Shown here piece by piece: positions 1-6,717 of a stretch of 6,865 bases of DNA. A model generated the notes under the pieces. That model did not search any database. It saw only the letters and a program-made list of their open reading frames with translations, and was not told where the DNA came from. Origin of the DNA: an uncultured bacterium (GTDB taxonomy: Bacteria > Cyanobacteriota > Vampirovibrionia > Gastranaerophilales > Gastranaerophilaceae); contig USEW01000100.1 of assembly GCA_900553845.1 (NCBI GenBank), positions 1 through 6,865 on the forward strand, in the 5' to 3' direction. Position numbers and translations under genes: made by a program. Numbering within the stretch: the stretch's first letter is position 1; each line of letters begins with the position of its first letter.

Positions 1-1035
1 ATTTATAGTTGTGTTTATATCGTTTGGATTTATATTATGAACTTTTTCAAAACATAAGTAAGCTTCACTTAACTCACCTTTTTCCATATGCAAACAAGCT
101 AAATAGTAATATGCAGGAGCATAATTGTTATTTTCTTCAATTACTTTATTTAAATAATTATATGCTTCATCATAATTTTTATTTTTTATTAAAACTTTTG
201 AATAGGAAACATAAAATTCATTTCCTAAAGTATTTTCAAATTCTTTTAGCGCTTTTTCATAAACATTTAATGAATCATCTATTTGATTAAGTTCATATAA
301 ACTTTCAGCTATTATTATGAAACTTTGAATATTTTTGTTAACTTTTAGGAACATATTTGCATAATAAATAGCTTCATCATAATTTTTTATTTTTAAAGCA
401 CAATATGAAATAATATTTATTGCATCATAGTGATTTGGCGACATATTTAAAAGTATTTTTAAATTTTGATATGCATCTAAAAAAAGACCTAATTCTGTTT
501 GTGTGGCGCTTAATAAAAAAAGTGCTGGAATATTTTCGTTGTCATATTGATATGATAATTTAAAAAAACTAATAGCATCCTGAGGTTTTTGCATTTGTAA
601 TGAAGTAATTCCCCATTTTAAATATAAAAGCGGATTTTTGGGATTAATTTTTTTTGCTTTTTCATAAAATTCAAATGCTTTATCATAATCTTTTTTTTCA
701 CTCATTGTAAATCCAAGCAATATATATGGTTTTGGATTATTTTTGTCAATTTCAATAGCCTCATAAAAATTTTTAATCGCTTCGTCATAATTTCCAGCTT
801 GGATATTTGATATGCCATAATTTATATGAGCATTTGGACAAGCATTTGCCATATTTGATGATGTTTTAAATGTTTCATATGCCATTTTATACTCACCAAG
901 TTCTGTTAATGCTATACCTAAATTAACAAAAGCGTATGAAGGTAAAAAAACCTTATTTGAGGAATTTTCATACAACTTTACCGAATTGTCAAGCTTGCTT
1001 ATATTATTTAAAAAGTTTTTAAGAAAATTTTTCAT
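1..1035 (-). CDS. TPR-repeat protein, C-terminus beyond the window
   Basis: Reading the minus strand from an ATG at 1035 gives 345 uninterrupted codons to the window edge, so the protein is incomplete at its C-terminus. An in-frame TAA lies two codons upstream (1039-1041), and GAGG sits at 1048-1051, 12 nt before the ATG, which supports this start. After about 30 leader residues, the chain is built of tandem helix pairs of about 34 residues with TPR spacing. Examples are YGISNIQAGNYDEAIKNFYE (about 73-92), a repeat with KKDYDKAFEFYEKAKKINP (about 114-132), and YYLACLHMEKGELSEAYLCF (about 310-329); I see roughly eight or nine repeats. No signal peptide or membrane segment is visible. The gene overlaps the end of the phosphatase gene by 17 bp, so the two are probably co-transcribed. 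TPR arrays bind proteins. Some bacterial ones are fused to glycosyltransferase domains, but any such domain here would be off-window. The exact role is unknown. Confidence 0.85.
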   Translation of the reverse strand, partial: MKNFLKNFLNNISKLDNSVKLYENSSNKVFLPSYAFVNLGIALTELGEYKMAYETFKTSSNMANACPNAHINYGISNIQAGNYDEAIKNFYEAIEIDKNNPKPYILLGFTMSEKKDYDKAFEFYEKAKKINPKNPLLYLKWGITSLQMQKPQDAISFFKLSYQYDNENIPALFLLSATQTELGLFLDAYQNLKILLNMSPNHYDAINIISYCALKIKNYDEAIYYANMFLKVNKNIQSFIIIAESLYELNQIDDSLNVYEKALKEFENTLGNEFYVSYSKVLIKNKNYDEAYNYLNKVIEENNNYAPAYYYLACLHMEKGELSEAYLCFEKVHNINPNDINTTIN

Positions 1036-1528
1036 TATTTATTATAACCTCATCAACCATCTGGCGAAAAGCACCAACTCCATTTTCATTTTTTTCAATG
1101 ATTTGAATATTGTCAACTTTTTTGACTTTAAAATTTGCATTTTTAACTGTAAATTTATTATTCACAAATTTTAAACATTCAATATCATTAACATCATCAC
1201 CAATATAAACAACATTGTCTAAACTAATATTATATTCATTAATTATACTTTTTAAAACTGTTAACTTATCACGTATTCCTTCATGGACGACAATTTTTGG
1301 AAATTTATTTTTTAAGTATGAAATTGCACCACTTTTTTCACCAGAAATTATAGCAAAATCAATATTATTTTTTATAAGTATTGAAACTCCCATAATATCC
1401 TGATACGATATTTTTTTGTATGAATTTTGTCCGTCATCACTAATGTATATTGAACCATCCGTAAATATACCGTCAAAATCGGTTATGACTAATTTAATTT
1501 TATCTTTAAATTTTAAATCATTAGACAT
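1019..1528 (-). CDS. KdsC-type HAD phosphatase, probably acting on a nonulosonate 9-phosphate
   Basis: This 169-residue protein is a C0-class HAD phosphatase with no cap domain, a class in which known members form tetramers. Motif I is TDFDGIFTDG (16-25), with nucleophile D17 and acid/base D19. Motif II is S62 in ISGEKS, motif III is K88 in GIRDKL, and motif IV is GDDVND (110-115). The GVGAFR segment near the C-terminus matches the family's GGGA-R tail, which reaches a neighbouring subunit's active site. The family includes KDO-8-P phosphatase (KdsC), KDN-9-P phosphatase (BT1713 type) and the C-terminal domain of animal CMP-sialate synthetase. Classical KdsC proteins usually carry TGR at motif II, whereas this one has SGE, as I recall for the KDN-9-P group. 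Its partner gene is the NeuB-type synthase, not kdsA, which favours a nine-carbon substrate. It starts with an 8 bp overlap with that gene, with AGGA 12 nt upstream. Family assignment is firm; substrate is inferred. Confidence 0.88.
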   Translation of the reverse strand: MSNDLKFKDKIKLVITDFDGIFTDGSIYISDDGQNSYKKISYQDIMGVSILIKNNIDFAIISGEKSGAISYLKNKFPKIVVHEGIRDKLTVLKSIINEYNISLDNVVYIGDDVNDIECLKFVNNKFTVKNANFKVKKVDNIQIIEKNENGVGAFRQMVDEVIINNEKFS

Positions 1529-2402
1529 TAACTGTAATTTTCCTGCGAAGTTTTTTTATTATGGGTAATTCAGAATCATAAACTTTTTTTACACCATCAC
1601 CAGAAACTATAGGTACCTGACGAATGTCACGAACAAGACGATACAATCCCTGAGGCTCAAGGCTTGCAACCTGGTCACTGCCAAACATTGTTCTGTCAAG
1701 AGTAATATGTCGCTCAATACTTGAAGCACCATAGGCTACTGCTAAAACACTTGGCATTACGCCACGTTCATGACCTGAATACCCAATAGGACAACTATAA
1801 CGTTTTTTTAATTCTTTTATTACATTTAAATTAATTTCATTTAAATCTGTAGGATAAGTGGAGGTCGTATGGTATAAAACCAAATTATCTTCACTTAAAA
1901 TGCTTATTGCATGGTCAATTTGAGATAAGCTTGTCATTCCTGTTGAAAGTAATATAGGTTTTCCCTTACTTTTTATATGTTTTAGCAAATTATCATCAGT
2001 TAATGAAGCAGATGCTATTTTATAGCAAGGAACCTCATATTGTTCAATAAAGTCAACTGACGCTTCATCCCAACAAGAAGCAAACCATATGATATCCCGT
2101 TCTTTACAATATTTATCTATTTCAGAGTATTGGTCAAAATTTAATTCAAGACCTTCTTTTAACTCTCGGTTTGTTGTGCCAAAAATGCTTTCACGGGGCA
2201 TATCAAGTTCTTCTTTTGTATAAACAACATCAATAGTACGTTTTTGAAATTTAACAGCATCACATCCCGTTGTTTTAGCAACATCTATCATTTTTTTTGC
2301 TATTTCAACAGACCCATTATGATTTATACCTATTTCAGCTATTATAAAACAAGGTTCATTACTACCTATAAATTTTTTTCCAATTTTAACTTTTTTTTCC
2401 AT
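1521..2402 (-). CDS. neuB: NeuB-family nonulosonate synthase without the C-terminal SAF domain
   Basis: This 293-residue TIM-barrel enzyme belongs to the family that condenses phosphoenolpyruvate with a six-carbon aldose (ManNAc, mannose or their 6-phosphates) to give a nine-carbon 2-keto-3-deoxy acid. Visible motifs are IAEIGINHNGS (21-31), KFQKR (51-55), the PRESIFGTTNRE segment (69-80), FASCWD (107-112), KIASASLTD (128-136), STGMTS (153-158), TSTYPTD (180-186), GYSGHERG (207-214) and ERHITLDRTMFGSDQ (230-244). H211 and H232 match the two metal-binding histidines of characterised NeuB. The usual enzyme is about 340-350 residues and ends in a SAF/antifreeze-like domain. This one stops right after the barrel, and the next gene begins within its stop region, so no remnant exists. 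AGAGGA lies 11 nt before the ATG in the 20 bp gap after fliO. The product could be KDN(-9-P), a sialic acid or another nonulosonate; the symbol is a family label. Confidence 0.9.
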   Translation of the reverse strand: MEKKVKIGKKFIGSNEPCFIIAEIGINHNGSVEIAKKMIDVAKTTGCDAVKFQKRTIDVVYTKEELDMPRESIFGTTNRELKEGLELNFDQYSEIDKYCKERDIIWFASCWDEASVDFIEQYEVPCYKIASASLTDDNLLKHIKSKGKPILLSTGMTSLSQIDHAISILSEDNLVLYHTTSTYPTDLNEINLNVIKELKKRYSCPIGYSGHERGVMPSVLAVAYGASSIERHITLDRTMFGSDQVASLEPQGLYRLVRDIRQVPIVSGDGVKKVYDSELPIIKKLRRKITVNV

Positions 2403-2422
2403 TAATATGCTGTTCCTCTAAT

Positions 2423-2911
2423 TTATAAATACTTATTACATATTCTGATAAGCTCATTTAAATCATCCTTTGATGGGGAATTTGCTGCATTATTTTGTTC
2501 TTCAGTATTTTCTTTATTCTGATTGTTTAAATTTTTTTGAATATTTTGTTTTTTATTCTCAATTATAGGTTCATTTTGCCCCAACTCTTTAATTAAAGAT
2601 ATGTTATTTTCACATACACCAAGAAGCAGTGTTTTTCCGCGAACTTCAACAACATACAAACTTTTATTACTTCCCAAAGGTAATGAGGATATAATATTTA
2701 ATTTGTTTTTATTAATTACATCTTCTTTTGTGTTATTAATTTTTTTTGAAACAGAATTTGTTAACTTTTTATAAATATATGCACTTAAATATATTAAACC
2801 AATGACAAGTGCAAGCGACATAAAGGCCTGAAGAATAAATGTTACATCAGGCCTCAATATTATATTTTTTATTATTAATTTAATTTTAGTTAAACTTAAA
2901 GCATCTACCAT
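2423..2911 (-). CDS. fliO: Flagellar biosynthesis protein FliO
   Basis: This 162-residue protein has one membrane segment (about 24-46) followed by a cytoplasmic domain carrying the FliO signature. The core at 77-96 (LPLG, NKSLYVVEVRGKTLLLGV) and the following NNISLIKEL (102-110) fit the family pattern of a conserved basic/aromatic strand, a VVEV-G strand, LGV and a final I-LL-L. FliO helps assemble the FliP/FliQ/FliR core of the flagellar type III export gate in the inner membrane. Residues 111-147 form an Asn/Gln/Glu-rich linker, followed by a short helix (about 149-162). No Shine-Dalgarno-like sequence precedes the ATG, and an in-frame TAA lies four codons upstream, so this start is the only ATG that keeps the membrane segment. 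No other flagellar gene is in the window; fliP, its usual neighbour, is absent. It lies 49 bp after the protease gene and 20 bp before the NeuB gene, suggesting one transcript. Confidence 0.85.
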   Translation of the reverse strand: MVDALSLTKIKLIIKNIILRPDVTFILQAFMSLALVIGLIYLSAYIYKKLTNSVSKKINNTKEDVINKNKLNIISSLPLGSNKSLYVVEVRGKTLLLGVCENNISLIKELGQNEPIIENKKQNIQKNLNNQNKENTEEQNNAANSPSKDDLNELIRICNKYL

Positions 2912-2960
2912 ATAAGCTTTATTTTAACATATAAAAGTAATAATATTCAACCCTGTTTTT

Positions 2961-4214
2961 TTATGGAACAGCCAGGCAAGTTTTGCATTTTAAATTTAAA
3001 ATACTTTTAGCTTTTTCAAGTTGTGGGTCTTTATGATTAAGATGGTCTTTATATGTATATTCAATTTTATAATCAGGTACAATGCCGACTTTATTAATAT
3101 CAGTTCCTTTAGGAGTTAAATATTTTGCAATTGTTAGGTTTAAACCAGTTCTATTTGGAAGCGGATATATTTTTTGAATCATACCTTTTCCATATGTTTT
3201 TTGACCAACTAAAGTTGCAATGCCATAATCGCTTAAGGCACCAGATAATATTTCAGAAGCACTTGCTGTAGCTCCATCAACCAAAATAACAGTTGGTTTA
3301 TCAACAATTAAGGTTTGTCTTTGAGCATTTAGTGGCATTATTGAACCATTTCTATCGACAACAGATACTATTTCACCATTTGGAATAAATAAACTGGCAA
3401 TAAGCAATGCATTTGGCAATAATCCACCTGTATTACCACGTAAATCAATTATTAAGCCTTTAGAATCTTTTGTTTGTTCAATAGCTTGCAAAAAATGTTC
3501 AGCCACATTTAATCCAATAAAACTTGATATTTTTATATAACCTATATCATTATTTATTATTTCACTTTCAACACTTTGTATTTCAATTTCACGTCTTTGA
3601 ATATTATATGATATTTTCTTCTTATCACGCATAAATTCGACACCCACAACACTTCCTATTGGACCGCGGATAAGTTTAGAAACATCTGCTAAATCAAGTC
3701 CATGAACATCCTTACCGTTGACTTTTGTAAGTATATCGCCTGGTTTTATACCTGCTTTGTTAGCCGGTGTATTTTTTAAAACATCAAGTATAACAATTTT
3801 TCCTGAAATTGATGAAATTGTAACTCCAATACCTGTTATTTTTGCATCAATTTCTTCATTTTGGGACTTAAACTCATCTTCGCTCATAAACCTTGAATAT
3901 TGGTCATTTAAACTTGCAAGCATTGTATTTATGGCTACATATGCGTCTTCCTGCGTTTTTATTTTATCAATATATCGACTTCTCCAACGATACCAGTCTT
4001 GTTGATTTAATGTTGGGTCATAATATTTTGATTTTACTAAACGCCATGTGCTTAAATATAAACGTTTTGGATTGTACCGCGCATTATTTACAAATTCGCT
4101 TGCATTAATTGAGTCATTATTTGAAAATTGAAACGTATTTCTAGTTCCAAAATAATTTATAAGCAAAATTGTTAATATTACAATTATTCCAAAATAAATA
4201 AATTTTTTTATCAT
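2961..4214 (-). CDS. S41 C-terminal processing peptidase (CtpA/CtpB type) with PDZ domain
   Basis: This is a membrane-anchored serine protease whose domain faces the periplasm or cell exterior. Residue numbers follow the 426-residue version starting at 4241. They show a signal anchor (about 11-30), a helical N-terminal region with LNDQYSRFM (111-119), and a PDZ domain (about 133-215, TGIGVTIS, PANKAGIKPGDILTKVNG). The S41 core contains IDLRGNTGGLL (265-275), ATASASEILSGALSDYG (324-340) and GQKTYGKGMIQ (346-356). The catalytic set is S327, K352 and Q356, with the 25-residue Ser-Lys and 4-residue Lys-Gln spacing of CtpB. Such enzymes trim protein C-termini; the substrate here is unknown. I prefer the ATG at 4214 (Met10), because GGAG lies 13 nt upstream as in neighbouring genes. 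The upstream ATG at 4241 has no ribosome site and sits only 9 nt from a TATAAT box. The tail ends CKTCLAVP, an unusual CxxC. fliO follows after 49 bp. Confidence 0.93.
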   Translation of the reverse strand: MIKKFIYFGIIVILTILLINYFGTRNTFQFSNNDSINASEFVNNARYNPKRLYLSTWRLVKSKYYDPTLNQQDWYRWRSRYIDKIKTQEDAYVAINTMLASLNDQYSRFMSEDEFKSQNEEIDAKITGIGVTISSISGKIVILDVLKNTPANKAGIKPGDILTKVNGKDVHGLDLADVSKLIRGPIGSVVGVEFMRDKKKISYNIQRREIEIQSVESEIINNDIGYIKISSFIGLNVAEHFLQAIEQTKDSKGLIIDLRGNTGGLLPNALLIASLFIPNGEIVSVVDRNGSIMPLNAQRQTLIVDKPTVILVDGATASASEILSGALSDYGIATLVGQKTYGKGMIQKIYPLPNRTGLNLTIAKYLTPKGTDINKVGIVPDYKIEYTYKDHLNHKDPQLEKAKSILNLKCKTCLAVP

Positions 4215-4227
4215 TTTTCTATAAAAG

Positions 4228-4231
4228 CTCC
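4228..4231 (-). promoter_or_regulatory. Ribosome binding site favouring the inner start of the S41 protease
   Basis: GGAG on the minus strand lies 13 nt before the ATG at 4214. The outer in-frame ATG at 4241 has only A/T upstream. Spacing resembles the 11-12 nt seen for the three downstream genes, so the inner start is the better choice, giving 417 residues. Confidence 0.5.
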
Positions 4232-4250
4232 AACGTTTCATTATATATTA

Positions 4251-4256
4251 ATTATA
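4251..4256 (-). promoter_or_regulatory. Candidate -10 box for the protease-fliO-neuB operon
   Basis: A perfect TATAAT on the minus strand sits in the 120 bp gap between the small gene and the protease, downstream of a likely terminator. Transcription would begin near 4244. This makes the ATG at 4241 almost leaderless and gives the ATG at 4214 a leader of about 30 nt containing GGAG. No convincing -35 box is seen at 16-18 bp, and TATAAT-like strings are common in DNA this AT-rich, so the call rests mainly on position. Confidence 0.4.
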
Positions 4257-4316
4257 ACTATATTTAATAACGAAAGCCATATTAATACAACAGATATTTG
4301 ATTATGTAAAAAACTA

Positions 4317-4368
4317 GTATTAAAATGTTTAAAATTATAAAAGATAAAGTAAATAAACGTTTTAATAC
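4317..4368 (-). terminator. AT-rich intrinsic terminator overlapping a stop codon
   Basis: On the minus strand, GTATTAAAACGTTTA (4368 to 4354) pairs with TAAACATTTTAATAC (4331 to 4317) at 14 of 15 positions, with one C-A mismatch and a 22 nt loop. After TAG comes a run of six T (4313-4308). The 5' arm contains the end of the last sense codon and the TAA stop of the small gene. The stem has only two G-C pairs, so it is weaker than a textbook terminator, but its length, the T run and its position at the gene end support the call. It would separate the 655/102-residue unit from the protease operon. Confidence 0.55.
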
Positions 4369-4670
4369 CCTCTGGACATAAGGGATATAGCCCTGGCATT
4401 TGCGATTTGAGCATTTTGCAATACATACTCGGTTTGAGGGTTAACCTGATAGGTTTTCACGCTTCTGTATGGCGACGGAATATAATTATGCTGATTATCA
4501 TTTATAGGTTTGGCATTTATTGGTGTTTTTATATATTCATCACTTTTTGTATTTTCAAAAAAACTTTTTGGAAAAGGTGATGGCATATAAGTCCTTTGGG
4601 GAGTTTGTATTTCGCTATTTAAGTTGTTGTTTAATAAATTTAAATTATTTGATTCAAGCATAGATTCCAT
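4362..4670 (-). CDS. Small Pro/Asn-rich protein of unknown function, overlapping the upstream gene
   Basis: I do not recognise this protein of about 102 residues. It has no membrane segment or signal peptide. An Asn/Leu-rich start (NNLNLLNNNLN) is followed by a proline-rich, probably disordered middle, and the C-terminal 25 residues look like a helix (TEYVLQNAQIANARAISLMS) ending RGY. Two similar blocks, RTYMPSPFPKSF and HNYIPSPYRSV, stand about 35 residues apart and share Y-[MI]-P-S-P-[FY]. The reading frame overlaps the 3' end of the 655-residue gene, suggesting coupled translation and a linked function. The start is uncertain. ATG 4670 has AAGG 5 nt upstream and is chosen here. GTG 4676 would add two residues, and ATG 4661 would give an 8 bp overlap and about 99 residues, with the same AAGG 14 nt away. 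The stop lies inside the terminator-like stem. Confidence 0.65.
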   Translation of the reverse strand: MESMLESNNLNLLNNNLNSEIQTPQRTYMPSPFPKSFFENTKSDEYIKTPINAKPINDNQHNYIPSPYRSVKTYQVNPQTEYVLQNAQIANARAISLMSRGY

Positions 4671-6621
4671 TTTCACCTTGATTTGTATATGAACTTATTC
4701 TCTGTAGTGATTCAATTCTATTTTTTTGTCTTTGTAATTCAGCTTGTTTTTTCTTTTCATCTGCTTCATCAAGCATATCAACAAGCAATGAAATATCTTT
4801 ATTTATTGCCTCCTGTAGTTCTGGGTTTTTAAGAATAAATTGTCTTAAGTCAGGATGTTGAGCTAATCTTGAGGCAAGTTCTTGAACAATAACCTGATTT
4901 TCTTGTATTCTTTGCTGACGTTCAATCATCGCATCTCTTTGAGCAACTTCGGTTCTATCTTTGGGCTTGCCGAACAATTTATGTGGTATATATTCAAGTA
5001 CTTTTGTTTTCTTATCGTCAATCACAAACGTACCTACAATGCCGCGTCCAAGTCCTCCTATGAATCCTGGGATGGAATAAGTGAAAATCTTTTTAATCCA
5101 ACCGAAAAATCCTTGTTCAACAGGTTTTACATGTCCACGTCCCCAGTGACATATATGTCCTATAGCTTTAGCTGGATAATGATACCATTTTAAAGCGCCT
5201 TTTTCAAGTTTTTTTAATTCCTTTAAATTTTTATGTGCTTCTGCAAGCGTTGCACCACCAACTTTCCATTTGCCATTTTGAATAGATTTGCTTGCATAAG
5301 CTGTTGTATGTTTTCCATTGAAAACAGTGTTGTTTATATAATTAGTCTGGTCTTGAAGTGCCTGGAATTGTGCTGGTGACATTCCAATGCCGCGAAGGGA
5401 AGCAAATTTGTTTATTACATTTATGGAAAATCCTAAGGTCATTAAAGAACCTATTTCACGGAAAATACTTTCAGCAAGCACTTTACTACGGTCTTCTTTA
5501 TCAGCGGTAGCTGTTTCTTCAATTACATTGCTTAAGAAGTAAGCTTGCAGTGCCATTGAACCAAACCAACCTGCTGTATTATTTAATAAAGCTTCTGTTG
5601 CATATAAACCAGTTTTAGCAAGACCTTTACCTAATTTAGATTTTGCTACTGTATCACGCCCTTGAATTACATCTAACTTATGAATTGCTGTATCAAAATT
5701 ACATTTTCTTCCTGTTAATGTCTGCATAGCAGAATTCCATAAGCAGGTTAATTTTTGAGGTAATGTGCCGGCTTTTTTTAAATTTTCAAGTCCGCCTTTT
5801 CCATAATTCATTGAACCATAACACCACTTACCTTTTAAATTTTGTGATTTGTATATTTCACGTATAACGGCTTCAAAATCATCTCGAGCTCCATTTGCAC
5901 AATTGACAGCTTTTGAAGTTAAGTCTTCAAGATTTCTATATTTGTTGGGACAAACTTTATCTAAACAAGCCTGAAGTTTTTCCATTGTTATTGAATATTC
6001 TTTACCGTTTTTGGAAAAAACACGACCATCGCTTTTCCCGGCAATAGGATTTCTAAAAAATACATCGGCAAGTTCGTTTATATATTGATTTGAAACACCA
6101 CCTTCCATGCTCTTTGCCATTGAAAATGTAGCATGACTTTCTTTGCCAGGGTCAACAAAACAGCTAAAAAACGTATTATTTTTTGCCCATTTAGTAACCT
6201 TGGTTTTCATATTGGAGTATCCGGAAGAAACATTATCAGTTAAGTTTTTAAACCATTTGAATTTTTTACCAAGTCCATCAATACCGTTTTTCAAACCGTC
6301 TGATATTGTATCTCCGATTGAACCCAAAAAGCTTAAATATGTTTTTTTACCATTTCCACTTCCAGCAAGATGATTTTCAATACCTTTACCTGTTAACCAT
6401 AAAACAGCAAATGTTCCAATTCCAACAGCCCACTTAAAAGCAGGTTTTTTAAATAAATTTTTTATACGTTTTGTATTTTCATAATCTTCCACTTTTTGGA
6501 CACTCTTTTGCTTCATCTGGTTAAGCTTTTGTTCACGCTCATATCGCTTTGTGTCATTTGTGTTGTCATATGAACTTGCAAAATTTTGATTTGTGTTTAA
6601 TCCTGTGTAATTTACTGACAT
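4654..6621 (-). CDS. Large membrane-anchored protein of unknown function (655 residues)
   Basis: I do not recognise this family. The N-terminus (SVNYTGLNTNQNFASSYD) is polar and is followed by a charged helix (about 24-58). A hydrophobic segment (about 61-78, AFKWAVGIGTFAVLWLTG) is the likely membrane anchor. Next comes a Gly-rich amphipathic stretch (about 95-120) with repeated G-I/L-G spacing. Eight cysteines occur, seven of them between 154 and 307 (154, 219, 224, 241, 267, 293, 307) and one at 491. Weaker hydrophobic or helical stretches lie near 340-366, 389-405 and 512-533, the last being IPGFIGGLGRGIVGTFVI. The region from about 555 to 642 is highly charged and probably coiled-coil. 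No enzymatic motif is visible. AGGTG lies 9 nt before the ATG, supporting the start. It is the first gene of a two-gene unit with the small Pro-rich protein, whose start overlaps its end. A role as a structural or secreted surface protein is possible but is only a guess. Confidence 0.85.
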   Translation of the reverse strand: MSVNYTGLNTNQNFASSYDNTNDTKRYEREQKLNQMKQKSVQKVEDYENTKRIKNLFKKPAFKWAVGIGTFAVLWLTGKGIENHLAGSGNGKKTYLSFLGSIGDTISDGLKNGIDGLGKKFKWFKNLTDNVSSGYSNMKTKVTKWAKNNTFFSCFVDPGKESHATFSMAKSMEGGVSNQYINELADVFFRNPIAGKSDGRVFSKNGKEYSITMEKLQACLDKVCPNKYRNLEDLTSKAVNCANGARDDFEAVIREIYKSQNLKGKWCYGSMNYGKGGLENLKKAGTLPQKLTCLWNSAMQTLTGRKCNFDTAIHKLDVIQGRDTVAKSKLGKGLAKTGLYATEALLNNTAGWFGSMALQAYFLSNVIEETATADKEDRSKVLAESIFREIGSLMTLGFSINVINKFASLRGIGMSPAQFQALQDQTNYINNTVFNGKHTTAYASKSIQNGKWKVGGATLAEAHKNLKELKKLEKGALKWYHYPAKAIGHICHWGRGHVKPVEQGFFGWIKKIFTYSIPGFIGGLGRGIVGTFVIDDKKTKVLEYIPHKLFGKPKDRTEVAQRDAMIERQQRIQENQVIVQELASRLAQHPDLRQFILKNPELQEAINKDISLLVDMLDEADEKKKQAELQRQKNRIESLQRISSYTNQGENGIYA

Positions 6622-6630
6622 AATACACTA

Positions 6631-6635
6631 CACCT
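6631..6635 (-). promoter_or_regulatory. Ribosome binding site of the 655-residue gene
   Basis: AGGTG on the minus strand lies 9 nt before the ATG at 6621. This is the closest to conventional spacing in the window apart from one of the alternative small-gene starts. A possible -10 box (TATTAT, 6654-6659) lies just upstream and would give a leader of roughly 25 nt; no good -35 box accompanies it. Confidence 0.45.
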
Positions 6636-6717
6636 ATACTTCAATTCCACTATATAATAAATAAAGTATTTTGTTTTAAATTTATTGCTATTTGTATTTG
6701 TTTTTACTTAATAAAAA

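Noticed and set aside
9..290. 93-codon plus-strand open frame
   Set aside because: It lies antisense inside the TPR gene, whose minus-strand frame has clear repeat structure. The plus-strand translation is a low-complexity Leu/Phe/His/Asn product typical of a shadow frame.
1521..1560. Frameshift truncation of neuB explaining the missing C-terminal domain
   Set aside because: The phosphatase gene begins within the neuB stop region, so there is no leftover SAF-domain coding sequence in any frame. The short form appears native.
2921..2950. Possible promoter before fliO (TTGAAT, 18 bp, TAAAAT on the minus strand)
   Set aside because: It would start transcription only a few bases before the fliO ATG, leaving no leader. 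In a 49 bp AT-rich gap such a match is easily due to chance, and co-transcription with the protease is simpler.
3718..4108. Two plus-strand frames of 95 and 71 codons
   Set aside because: Both are antisense to the PDZ and N-terminal region of the S41 protease, which is an unmistakable gene. No ribosome sites or recognisable domains are seen.
4241..4426. 61-codon minus-strand frame spanning the gap before the protease
   Set aside because: It overlaps the small Pro-rich gene in another frame, runs through the terminator-like stem and the TATAAT box, and has no ribosome site.
4882..5193. 103-codon plus-strand frame
   Set aside because: It is antisense to the 655-residue gene and has an aromatic/Ser-rich composition with no domain; the same applies to the frame at 6143-6373.
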